From: a virus
Direction: 5' to 3' (one strand)
IMG/VR virus record: IMGVR_UViG_3300003323_000343
Coordinates: 1 to 42,370 of that record
DNA length: 42,370 nucleotides
The notes under the pieces are model-generated. The model saw nothing but the letters and a program-made list of their open reading frames with translations. It was not told where the DNA came from and did no database searches. The translations under genes and the position numbers were made by a program. Positions 30,198 to 37,694 of the stretch are shown in pieces. Each line of letters starts with the position of its first letter. Positions within the stretch are counted from its first letter, which is position 1.

Positions 30198-31817
30198 ATG
30201 GGCATCGATTTCCAGCATTACCGGCCGCCGGGGCCGATCGGCGCGGCCTTCATCGAAAGCCATGGCCCGATCGACATGATCATGGGGCCCGGCGGCTCCG
30301 GCAAGACAGTCGCGAGCGTGATCAAGGGGCCGACGCTGGCGGCGCGCTATGCGCCGGTGTGCAAGGATGGCTGGGTGCGCGTCAAGACGCTCTGCGTCCG
30401 CGACACCTATCGCGACTTCGCCCGCACAGCGCTGGCCTCCTGGTACAACATGTTTCCGGAAAGCCACCAGTGGACGCAGAGCCACGAGGGCGGCCAGGAC
30501 AGGCCGGTCAAGCATGTGCTCGCTTGGCGCGCGCGCCGCGGCGGCGACGAGATCAAGATCGAATACACGATGGAAACCGGCGCCCCCGGCCAGGACGAAA
30601 TCGAAGGTTTCTACAAGGGCTATGAAATCACCTTCGGCTGGGCGAACGAAGTCGACATCCAGCACCCGAACACGCTGCCGCTGATGCTGCAGCGCTGCGG
30701 CCGCTTTCCGCCGGTGTCGATGATCGCCGACAGCGAGCTCGAGCGCATGAGCCGCGACGGCCGCGCCATGATGCAGGCTATGAACCTATCCGTCGCGCCC
30801 GGCGAGATCGTCCTGCCGCGCATCGTCTGGGGCGACTTCAACCCGCCCGACGTCGAGAACCACGCCTATGTCACGCCCTTCGGCGAAAGCGCCAAGCCGG
30901 GCCAGATCGTGCGCAATGTCACGCCCGGCTGGAACGGTTTCTGGCAGCCCGGCGGCCTGTCGCCGGACGCGGAGAACCGCACCGGCAAGCCGCGCTCCTC
31001 CTACGAGCTCGAGGCGGCGACGACGAAGGACAAGAGCCTGGTGCGGCGCATGGTCCATTCCCTGCCCGCCTATGCCAAGGACGGCAAGCCGGTCTACGAG
31101 AGCGAGTTCAACCCGGAGCGCCACGTCGCCGACCAGCCGCTGATGGCGGTGCGCGAATGGGGGCTGACGATCGGCGTCGACGCCGGCGGCAGCCCGGCCG
31201 CGACGATCGGCCAGATCAGCCCCTACGGACAGAACCGGCTGCTGCGCGAGCTGGTCAGCGAACCCGGCACCGGCCCGACGCGCTTCGGCCAGATGCTGAT
31301 CACGCTGCTGATGAGCGAGTTTCCGGGCTTTGCCATCCGGGGCGCCTGGGGCGATCCGAGCGCTTTCTACGGCCTCGACAAGCAGACCGATGAATTTCAC
31401 TGGATGAACGAATTCATGAAGGCGGTGCGGTTCAACATCCAGCCGGCGCCGTCGAACGAACCTGGCATCCGGCACGAGGCGGTGAAACACTATCTCAACC
31501 TGAACATCGACGGCCAGACGCCGGGCTATATCGTTGATCCGAGCTGCCGCAAGATCAAGGGCGGTTTCGAAGCGCACTACAAGTTGAGCAAGCAGAATTC
31601 GGCTTACGAAACCGACAAGCTGCAGGCGGTGAAGAACGAATATTCGCATCCGCACGACGCCGAGCAATATCGCTGCCTCGGCTTCCTCGGCCTTGCCGGA
31701 CTGTCCGAAGCGATCTCGAAACAGGTTCTGCCGGGCAATGTGGTGAACCTCAACCAGCTCGGCCGCCGCCAGCAGCAGCAACCCGCCCAGCGCGACCGGA
31801 TGGATTTCAACATTTGA
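30198..31817 (+). CDS. terL: Large terminase subunit
   Basis: Predicted protein of 539 residues. Walker A GPGGSGKT (residues 30-37), a Walker B-like ITFGWANEVD near 143-152, and a nuclease domain beginning IGVDAGGS with Asp328, followed by AIRGAWGDPSAFYG near 378 with the second metal-site aspartate. This is the ATP-driven motor and headful or site-specific nuclease that packages DNA through the portal. The nuclease sequence type fits T7/podovirus-like terminases. Its stop overlaps the TTG start of the next gene. Confidence 0.9.
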   Translation: MGIDFQHYRPPGPIGAAFIESHGPIDMIMGPGGSGKTVASVIKGPTLAARYAPVCKDGWVRVKTLCVRDTYRDFARTALASWYNMFPESHQWTQSHEGGQDRPVKHVLAWRARRGGDEIKIEYTMETGAPGQDEIEGFYKGYEITFGWANEVDIQHPNTLPLMLQRCGRFPPVSMIADSELERMSRDGRAMMQAMNLSVAPGEIVLPRIVWGDFNPPDVENHAYVTPFGESAKPGQIVRNVTPGWNGFWQPGGLSPDAENRTGKPRSSYELEAATTKDKSLVRRMVHSLPAYAKDGKPVYESEFNPERHVADQPLMAVREWGLTIGVDAGGSPAATIGQISPYGQNRLLRELVSEPGTGPTRFGQMLITLLMSEFPGFAIRGAWGDPSAFYGLDKQTDEFHWMNEFMKAVRFNIQPAPSNEPGIRHEAVKHYLNLNIDGQTPGYIVDPSCRKIKGGFEAHYKLSKQNSAYETDKLQAVKNEYSHPHDAEQYRCLGFLGLAGLSEAISKQVLPGNVVNLNQLGRRQQQQPAQRDRMDFNI

Positions 31818-32248
31818 TCACCATCCGCCCCGCCACGATCGAGGATTGCCTCGAGCGCGCCGGTTCCCGGCGCACGGCGCGCAAGCGCATGATCCTCGCG
31901 CACCAGACCGGCGAAAGCTACGCGATCGAGGAGGGTCTAGACCCGGGCGGTCTATTGGCGCTGGCCTTCATCGTGCCGGTCGATGGCGAGCGCCGGGAAT
32001 TCTGCCTGTCCCTCACCTCGCGTGCGCGTGCACACATGCGAGAGCTATGCCGTTCTGCGCAGTTAATCCTGGGCCGCCTCGCCCAAGATGGGCCTATCAT
32101 CTGCTACGTCGTGCCCGAAAACCGCGCCGGCGTCCGGATGGCGCGGATCGTCGGCTTTTCGCCGGATCCGGATCATCGCTATCGGTGGATCCATGGTTTG
32201 GGGCGGCAACGAAATGACGGAAATCCTGAGCCTGTTCGGCGGCAATAG
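31814..32248 (+). CDS. GNAT-fold internal virion-type protein
   Basis: Predicted protein of 144 residues beginning at TTG 31814, overlapping the terminase stop (TTGA). The start ITIRPATIEDCLE and the late ICYVVPENRAGVRMARIVGF segment match GNAT acetyltransferase-like phage proteins. T7 gp13 (internal virion protein A) and relatives have this fold; there it is needed for morphogenesis rather than known catalysis. Here it precedes the portal rather than following the tail genes. A promoter-like element lies inside its coding region. Confidence 0.65.
   Translation: MITIRPATIEDCLERAGSRRTARKRMILAHQTGESYAIEEGLDPGGLLALAFIVPVDGERREFCLSLTSRARAHMRELCRSAQLILGRLAQDGPIICYVVPENRAGVRMARIVGFSPDPDHRYRWIHGLGRQRNDGNPEPVRRQ
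32060..32103 (+). promoter_or_regulatory. Late promoter-like element, copy c (head genes)
   Basis: CAGTTAAT at 32060-32067, 16 bases, CAAGAT at 32084-32089, then GGGCCTATCATC. It lies within the GNAT coding sequence, 124 bases before the small gene that leads into the portal. Preservation of the motif within coding sequence strengthens or weakens the case depending on its codon freedom, which is untested. Confidence 0.4.
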
Positions 32249-32444
32249 CGCGCAGAAAGAGGCCGAGCAGCAGGCGCAGCTGCAGGCGGTCAGCAACGAT
32301 CGCCAGGTGGCCGATCTCAACCGGCAGAACGATGCGATCATTGCCTCGCGCCGGGCGCCGCGCGGCCGCCGGCTGTTCGAGGACGGCCCCGGCGGCGATG
32401 CTCCGGGCGCCTCGACATCCAAGGTTCTGGGCGACGCTTCATGA
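32214..32444 (+). CDS. Small head-assembly-region protein
   Basis: Predicted protein of 76 residues; ATG 32214 with GGGGCGG upstream, nested over the end of the GNAT gene and overlapping the portal start (ATGA). It begins MTEILSLFGGNS, then a glutamine-rich helix (AEQQAQLQAVSNDRQVADLNRQNDAII), then a basic and glycine-rich disordered tail. In T7, gp7.3 (tail assembly/host range) occupies this place before the portal; equivalence is positional only. Confidence 0.55.
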   Translation: MTEILSLFGGNSAQKEAEQQAQLQAVSNDRQVADLNRQNDAIIASRRAPRGRRLFEDGPGGDAPGASTSKVLGDAS

Positions 32445-34084
32445 AGGCCGATCCGCTCGCGTCAGAGACATTTACCGCGGTCAAGAAACGCTCCGACAAG
32501 GCCTGGGGCGGCCGCTCCGGCTGGTCGGCGCTCTATCAGGACGCCTATGATTTCGCCGTGCCGATGCGGCGGCCGGACGCGGTGAAGATGGCAACGCCGT
32601 CGAAACTGTTCGACATGACGGCGCCGATGAGCGTCATGCATTTTGCCGGCGGCCTGCAGCGCGATCTTTTCCCGCCGGGCCAGAAGAGTTTCACTATCGA
32701 GGCCGGGCCGATCGCCAAGCAGGCGCTGCTGGTCAGCCAAGGCCAGGGCGCGATCGACCAGCTCAACCGCGGGCTGGAAAATACCGCCGACATCATGCGG
32801 CCGTTTTTCATGACCGGCGAGTGGGATACCTGCATCCACGAAGCCTGCATCGACCTGGCGATCGGAACGGCCGTGATCCTGCCGGTGGCGACCAACGACC
32901 CGTACCAGCCGCTGCGCTTCGCCACCATTCCATTCGACGAATGCGCCATCTGGACGGAATTCATGGGCAGCCTCGAGGGCCTTTCGTGGAAATGCCGGCC
33001 GACGCGCGAGCAGGTCTATCTGATGTGGCCGAAGGCCAACTGGACGCAGGAGCTGATCGACGCGGCGAAGAACCGGCCGGATGAGGAAATCACCCTGGTA
33101 CAGGTGTGGTGGAAAGACCTGACGCCGCTCGGCGGCTGGCATTTCATCGCCTATATCGACAATATGGCGACCGAGCTGGTGCATGAGTGGACACGCACCC
33201 AGCCGATCGCCGTGCCGCGCTATTACCGCGTGCCGGGCGAGCCCTATGGCCGCGGCGTGGTGCTCACTGCCATGCCGTCGATCAAGACGCTCAACAAGGC
33301 GCAGGAACTGGCGCTGAAGGCCGCGGCGATCAAGATGCTCGGCATCTGGGCTTATCGCGCCGGCGGCACGTTCAACCCGAACACGGTGCGCTTCGGGCCA
33401 GGCGAATTCTGGCCAATGCAGTCCACCGGCGGCATTTTGGGGCCGGATGCGACGCGCATCGACCCGGCCGGCGGCGACATCAACGTGGCGCAGCTGATCA
33501 TCGGCAATCTGCAGGACCAAGTCCGCAACGCCATGTACGACACGCGGCTGCCGGATTACCAGGGCACGCCGCGATCGGCCTCGGAAATCACCGGCCGGCT
33601 GCAGCAGGCGGCGCAGATCCATATCGGCGCCTTCGGCCGTCTCGTGGCCGAGATCATGCCGGTCATTGTGCCGCGCGCGGCGGAAATCCTCTATGAGGCG
33701 CGCTTCCTGCCCAACATCACCCGCATCGACAACCTGCTGATCGCCATTGCCGTGCAGTCGCCGATGCAGGCGGCGCTCAATGCCGACCGCCTGGCGGCGC
33801 TGGCGAATTATTTCCAGATCGTCGAGCTGATCGGCGGCCAGGGCAACGAAGAGCTCTACGTCAAGCGGGACGTGGTGATGCAGAAATTCGCCAAGGGCCT
33901 GCAGGTCGACGCCGACGTGGTGCCGACCGCCGACGAGGCGAAGCAGGCGGCGCAGGCCATCCAGCAGCGCCAGGCGCAGCAGCTGCAAATGATCATGGCC
34001 CAGGAGGCGGCCAAGGCCGCGCCGAAAGCCATCGTCAACGCTGCTGCACAACAGGCCGGACAACCCCAGCAACAGGCGGCTTAA
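32441..34084 (+). CDS. Portal (head-tail connector) protein
   Basis: Predicted protein of 547 residues of the T7 gp8 type (bacteriophage head-to-tail connecting protein): an N-terminal WSALYQDAYDFAVPMRRPD, a DMTAPMSVMHFAGGLQRDLFPPGQKSF segment, RYYRVPGEPYGRG near 260, TRLPDYQGTPRSASEITGRLQQ near 370, and a glutamine/alanine-rich C-terminal tail. It forms the dodecameric ring at the unique capsid vertex through which DNA is packed. This is the strongest single marker of the T7-like virion. Confidence 0.9.
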   Translation: MKADPLASETFTAVKKRSDKAWGGRSGWSALYQDAYDFAVPMRRPDAVKMATPSKLFDMTAPMSVMHFAGGLQRDLFPPGQKSFTIEAGPIAKQALLVSQGQGAIDQLNRGLENTADIMRPFFMTGEWDTCIHEACIDLAIGTAVILPVATNDPYQPLRFATIPFDECAIWTEFMGSLEGLSWKCRPTREQVYLMWPKANWTQELIDAAKNRPDEEITLVQVWWKDLTPLGGWHFIAYIDNMATELVHEWTRTQPIAVPRYYRVPGEPYGRGVVLTAMPSIKTLNKAQELALKAAAIKMLGIWAYRAGGTFNPNTVRFGPGEFWPMQSTGGILGPDATRIDPAGGDINVAQLIIGNLQDQVRNAMYDTRLPDYQGTPRSASEITGRLQQAAQIHIGAFGRLVAEIMPVIVPRAAEILYEARFLPNITRIDNLLIAIAVQSPMQAALNADRLAALANYFQIVELIGGQGNEELYVKRDVVMQKFAKGLQVDADVVPTADEAKQAAQAIQQRQAQQLQMIMAQEAAKAAPKAIVNAAAQQAGQPQQQAA

Positions 34085-34501
34085 ATGACCCACGCTTTCA
34101 CCGGCTCGCGCCGCGACGCGCTTCCGCTCGATCTCCTGCAGGCGCAGTCGCGCGAGGATTTGCTCGCCGACGCGCTGAAAGGCCTGTTCCCGGAGGACCA
34201 GGTCAACGGCTTCATGACGCCGAAAGAGGATCTGGCCGAATTCCTGTTTCTGCTCTGCGATCGCGCCGATGGCCGCGAGGTGTTCGACTGGCTGATGGAT
34301 ATCACCATCCGGGCGCCCTATCGCGTCCAGGGCAAGTCGATCGAGGAAACCGCGCTCTGGGCCGCCAGGCGCGAAGGCATGGCCCTTGTCGGCGAGCTGA
34401 TCCTGGCGGCGCTCGCCCGCGGCCGTAATTCCATTGCCGCCAGAAGCCCTGGGGTCACGCCGGGAGCAGACCCTAGGATAAAACCAGGAGCAAGAAAATG
34501 A
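34085..34501 (+). CDS. Hypothetical protein between portal and scaffold
   Basis: Predicted protein of 138 residues, starting one base after the portal stop and coupled to the scaffold gene (ATGA). Helical, with an acidic N-terminal half (LLAEALKGLFPEDQ-like pattern and DLAEFLFLLCDRADGREVFDWLMDITIRAP) and a basic tail. No recognised family; position suggests head assembly. Confidence 0.6.
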   Translation: MTHAFTGSRRDALPLDLLQAQSREDLLADALKGLFPEDQVNGFMTPKEDLAEFLFLLCDRADGREVFDWLMDITIRAPYRVQGKSIEETALWAARREGMALVGELILAALARGRNSIAARSPGVTPGADPRIKPGARK

Positions 34502-35481
34502 AAGTTTTTACCAGCTGGGCCGACAGCGCCCTGCATGACGATCCGTCCTCCGGCGCGGGCACAGCCCCGGCCGGTGGCGGCACACCTCCGGCGGCCGGCG
34601 CTCCTCCCGCGTCCGCGCCAGCCGGTCAGCCGGTGGGCGGTGTTGGTGGCACCCAGCCTCCCGGCAGCCCGCCGCCGGCGGCCGCTCCTGGTGCGCCCGC
34701 GGCGGGCAATCCGCCCGCCGGACAGCCTCCTGCAGCGGGCACCGCGCCGGCCGGAACGCCATACCGCCCCCAGGGCCTGCCCGATCATCTCTATGGCAAG
34801 ACCGACCAGGAGACGATCGACAAGCTCGCCACGGCGATGGCCGGCTATCGCAACCGTGACGCCTCGGTACCGGAAAAGCCGGAAGCCTATAAGCAGTTCG
34901 GCACTGTCGACGCGGCGATCAAGCCGCATATCGACCAGCTCGCCAATGATCCGCTGTTCGACCGGCTGACGGCCAAGGCCAAGGAACGCGGCATGCCGCT
35001 GGCCGATTTCCAGGGCCTGACCGCCGATCTGTTCACGCTCGCCACCGAAATGGGCGTGCTCGAGGCGCCGATCGATTTTGCCGCAGAGCGTGCGAAGCTG
35101 ACGCCGGACAGCGCGAAAAACCTGCCGCCGGCCGACCAGCAGGTGGCGCGCGAAAAGCGCATGAACGACAATTTCGCCTTCATGGACACGCTGGTGGCGC
35201 AGCAGGGCCAGCCGGGTTTGAGCAAGGAAGCGGTCGACTTCGTCAAGTCGCAGATCGGCGACACGGCGGCCGGGCATCAGTTCATCGAACACGTCCGCGC
35301 GATGACCAGCCAGGCCGGCGCCGGCCCGTTGCTGCAGCAGGCGGCCGCAGGCGTCGCCAATGCCCGCGAGGAACTGTCCAAGCGCATGCAGGCCCCGGAA
35401 ATGCAGGCAGGACATCCGCAGTTCAACAAGGCGGCTTATGAGGCGCTGATTGCCGAATACCAGCGGCTGATCCCAGGCTGA
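34498..35481 (+). CDS. Capsid scaffolding protein
   Basis: Predicted protein of 327 residues, directly upstream of the capsid gene. The first 90 residues are almost wholly P, A, G and T (disordered). The rest is charged and helical, without conserved enzyme motifs (DHLYGKTDQETIDKLATAMAGYRNRD...EELSKRMQAPEMQ...FNKAAYEALIAEYQRL). Helical, acidic and placed between portal and capsid is the classic scaffold pattern (compare T7 gp9). Its proline/alanine-rich start is longer than usual. Confidence 0.7.
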   Translation: MKVFTSWADSALHDDPSSGAGTAPAGGGTPPAAGAPPASAPAGQPVGGVGGTQPPGSPPPAAAPGAPAAGNPPAGQPPAAGTAPAGTPYRPQGLPDHLYGKTDQETIDKLATAMAGYRNRDASVPEKPEAYKQFGTVDAAIKPHIDQLANDPLFDRLTAKAKERGMPLADFQGLTADLFTLATEMGVLEAPIDFAAERAKLTPDSAKNLPPADQQVAREKRMNDNFAFMDTLVAQQGQPGLSKEAVDFVKSQIGDTAAGHQFIEHVRAMTSQAGAGPLLQQAAAGVANAREELSKRMQAPEMQAGHPQFNKAAYEALIAEYQRLIPG

Positions 35482-35503
35482 TCAGCACCACGGGACGACG
35501 TCC

Positions 35504-35558
35504 CAATTAAGGCGCTCCCGTCCGTGCGAGCCTCAATCTCGCATACCGGACGGGAGCG
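35504..35558 (+). promoter_or_regulatory. Capsid leader hairpin with weak promoter-like copy f
   Basis: A stem of 12 perfect base pairs (CGCTCCCGTCCG 35513-35524 with 35547-35558), a 3-base bulge, 6 more pairs (TGCGAG/CTCGCA) and a 7-base loop. No T-run follows. CAATTAAG (35504-35511) with GAGCCT 16 bases on is a weak member of the late element family. The hairpin sits 102 bases before the capsid ATG and may be an mRNA processing or stability element for the most abundant virion protein. Confidence 0.55.
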
Positions 35559-35660
35559 ACCTGGTCGAGTAGCGGGCTATCCTTCACCGGACCCTGCGAA
35601 AACACCGGCTAATCGGCCCTCACGGTGATCATCGTCCAATCACTATTTGAGGGTTATCCC

Positions 35661-36617
35661 ATGACCTTGGGTGTCATTTCCAATTGGTTCCGCGAAATCA
35701 TTCGCGACAAGATCCGCGCACGCTACACATCGATGGGCGGCTATCTCGACGGCATGTTCGAACGCGGCGACGGCGGCGCCGGCGTGATCAAGTTCCCGGT
35801 CTATGGCGGCGCGATCCAGATGTACGAGCTGACCGGCTCGCTGCAGGAGATCGATGCGTCGACCGTCAATCTCGACTATGCGCAGGTATCCGTCCGCGAC
35901 TTCGAAGCGGCGGCCTATATGCGCATCCAGGATGAGCGAAAGTGCGGTCCGCAGCAGCAGCAGGCCTATGCCGACCGCATGGCGATCGCGGTGCGCAAGA
36001 AGCGCGACTTCCTTAAGATCGATGCGCTGGTGAATTTCGCCTCGGTCGGCGCTTCAGGGTTTCTGACCGATGCCCCGAGCGCGATCGAAACGATCGGCAC
36101 CGGCTCCGCCCCGATCACCATCGAGGACGCGGTCTATATCGGCGACAGCATTGCCGGCACCGGCACCGACAAGGAAGTGTGGTGCGTCATCCCCTATAGC
36201 TGGATGTCGCAGCTCAACCTGACAAAGTGGTTCGCCAACAGCCAGTACCAGGGGCCGACGAACCTGCCTCTGGCAAGCTCAAGCAAGATCAAGACCAAGA
36301 CCTTCCAGGGCGTCAATTTCGTCGCGCTGCCGAACGACTATTTCTACACCGGCACCGGCGCCTACGGCACCGGCTCGGGCGGTCTGCCCTTCGATCCGAA
36401 CGGCTATATCGACACCTTCGCCTGGGCGACGGACGCGGTCGGCGCCGAAATCGAGTGGAACCAGGAAGACATGACCATGACGCCGCAGCCGCAGCTCAAG
36501 GGCACGCCGACGCTCTGCAAGGTGCAGCTCTCGGGCAACGCCCTCGGCATCATGCCGGAAGGCGTGAAGAAGATCCGCATGCAGGCGATCAACCGCGCCA
36601 CGGCCGCCACCCCGTGA
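35661..36617 (+). CDS. Major capsid protein
   Basis: Predicted protein of 318 residues. ATG 35661 is chosen for its GAGGG site; a GTG 36 bases upstream adds only a weak extension. Content fits an HK97-fold coat: N-terminal helix (SNWFREIIRDKIRARYTSMGGYLDGMFERGDG), a beta-rich middle with glycines (GGAIQMYELTGSLQEIDASTVNLDYAQV), and a C-terminal strand set (PQPQLKGTPTLCKVQLSGNALGI). It follows the scaffold with a structured leader between them. The order portal, scaffold, capsid, tail tubes makes the assignment firm even though the family was judged from pattern. Confidence 0.85.
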   Translation: MTLGVISNWFREIIRDKIRARYTSMGGYLDGMFERGDGGAGVIKFPVYGGAIQMYELTGSLQEIDASTVNLDYAQVSVRDFEAAAYMRIQDERKCGPQQQQAYADRMAIAVRKKRDFLKIDALVNFASVGASGFLTDAPSAIETIGTGSAPITIEDAVYIGDSIAGTGTDKEVWCVIPYSWMSQLNLTKWFANSQYQGPTNLPLASSSKIKTKTFQGVNFVALPNDYFYTGTGAYGTGSGGLPFDPNGYIDTFAWATDAVGAEIEWNQEDMTMTPQPQLKGTPTLCKVQLSGNALGIMPEGVKKIRMQAINRATAATP

Positions 36618-36635
36618 TTGCATCCTGATGCTGGT

Positions 36636-36653
36636 GCGCCGGTCGACCGGCGC
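36636..36653. terminator. Palindrome after capsid gene (possible weak terminator)
   Basis: Perfect 18-base palindrome GCGCCGGTCGACCGGCGC, 18 bases after the capsid stop, followed by CTCCTTTCTG. The T-run is poor, so termination may be partial. Confidence 0.4.
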
Positions 36654-36684
36654 TCCTTTCTGAAACCCTTTGAAGGATCCTTCC

Positions 36685-36978
36685 ATGTCTACACCTGCAA
36701 CGAATGCCGATCCGAAGGTCATGACCAGCGCCGGCAAGTCCATCCGGCTTTCCAACACGCGCTACGTGCACTTCAAGAACTACGCGACCGATCACCTGCT
36801 CTCGGAAATCACCACGGCCGGCTATTTCAACAACTGCCGCAACGACCTGTCGCTCAACACGATCATCTATTGCGTCGCCGACTGCGACGGCACCCCGAAC
36901 TTTGTGATCCTGCGCGTCACCGGCGGCATGGCTGTCGGCAGCGACATCACCGTCGCGATCGACACGCCCGCTTCCTAA
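36685..36978 (+). CDS. Small head-region protein, possible decoration protein
   Basis: Predicted protein of 97 residues; ATG 36685 with GAAGGA nine bases before. Beta-rich with many N, T and V residues (SIRLSNTRYVHFKNYATDHLL, LNTIIYCVADCDGTPNFVILRVTGGMAVG). A small beta protein after the capsid and before a strong terminator fits a head decoration or cement protein. No family match recognised. Confidence 0.55.
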   Translation: MSTPATNADPKVMTSAGKSIRLSNTRYVHFKNYATDHLLSEITTAGYFNNCRNDLSLNTIIYCVADCDGTPNFVILRVTGGMAVGSDITVAIDTPAS

Positions 36979-36985
36979 GCGCCAG

Positions 36986-37020
36986 CAATTAACCAGCCTT
37001 GAGGCTCGCCACAATCGGCG
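36986..37020 (+). promoter_or_regulatory. Late promoter-like element, copy e (tail tubes)
   Basis: CAATTAAC at 36986-36993, 16 bases, CACAAT at 37010-37015. It shares GCAATTAACC with copy a. Its -10 falls in the loop of the terminator that closes the head genes, so stop and restart of transcription would be packed together. Confidence 0.45.
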
Positions 37021-37029
37021 AGCCTTTTT
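37002..37029 (+). terminator. Terminator between head and tail genes
   Basis: 9-base arms AGGCTCGCC/GGCGAGCCT (37002-37010, 37017-37025), 6-base loop, then five T (37025-37029). Strong rho-independent form. Confidence 0.85.
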
Positions 37030-37046
37030 CGTTTCCGGGGGTCTCC

Positions 37047-37694
37047 ATGCCAGTGATCGACATGCCCGCTTTGGTCAACCAGGCGCTGACCCGGCTCGGC
37101 CCCGGCGCGATCTTTTCCGTCGACGATGGCAGCGATCTCGCCAAGGCGGTGCCGAATGTCTGGGATCTGACCGTCGCCGACGCTTTTTCGCTGCACGACT
37201 GGAGCTGGAACCGCCGCACGGTGAAACTTTCCCGCCTCGTCACCATGCCGGATGTCGGCTGGCGCTATGGCTATATGCTGCCGGGCGATCGTATCGGTCC
37301 GCCGCTCGGTTTCACCGAACGCCCAGGTTGCCGCATCCGCAACTATGCCATCGAGGGCAATGCGGTGTTTTGCGACGCCGCCACGCTCTACGGCCAGTTC
37401 AACCGCGTGCCGGATCCGTCCGAATGGCCGCTCGATTTCCTCGACGCCTTCGTGACGCTGCTCTGCGCCAATCTCGCCGTGCCAGTCTGGCAGGACCAGA
37501 ATTTGAAGGCCGATTACACCCAGGAAGCGGTCGGCGCGCCCTCGGAAAAGCGTTCTGGTGGCAAGTTCGCCCGCGTCAAGGCGCGCGACATGTCCGGTGA
37601 ACCGCTCGGCTCGCCGCTGATGGAAGATGATCCGCTGACCGCCGCGCGCCATGCCGGCACGCCCTATGACTTCAACTGGTATGGGCGGTTCTGA
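37047..37694 (+). CDS. Tail tubular protein A (gp11-like)
   Basis: Predicted protein of 215 residues, ATG 37047. The pattern ALVNQALTRLGPGAIFSVDDGSDLAKAVPNVWDLTVADAFSLHDWSWNRRTVKLSRL, then WPLDFLDAFVTLLCANLAVPVWQD, is that of podovirus gatekeeper/adaptor proteins that bind the portal and close the head. It stands directly before the tail tubular B gene, as in T7 (gp11-gp12), with a stop/start overlap (TGATG). Confidence 0.8.
   Translation: MPVIDMPALVNQALTRLGPGAIFSVDDGSDLAKAVPNVWDLTVADAFSLHDWSWNRRTVKLSRLVTMPDVGWRYGYMLPGDRIGPPLGFTERPGCRIRNYAIEGNAVFCDAATLYGQFNRVPDPSEWPLDFLDAFVTLLCANLAVPVWQDQNLKADYTQEAVGAPSEKRSGGKFARVKARDMSGEPLGSPLMEDDPLTAARHAGTPYDFNWYGRF

Noticed and set aside
29953-30279. Open frames in the large terminase leader
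   Set aside because: Proline/arginine-rich translation of GC-rich hairpins, overlapping the terminase start in other frames; no ribosome site.
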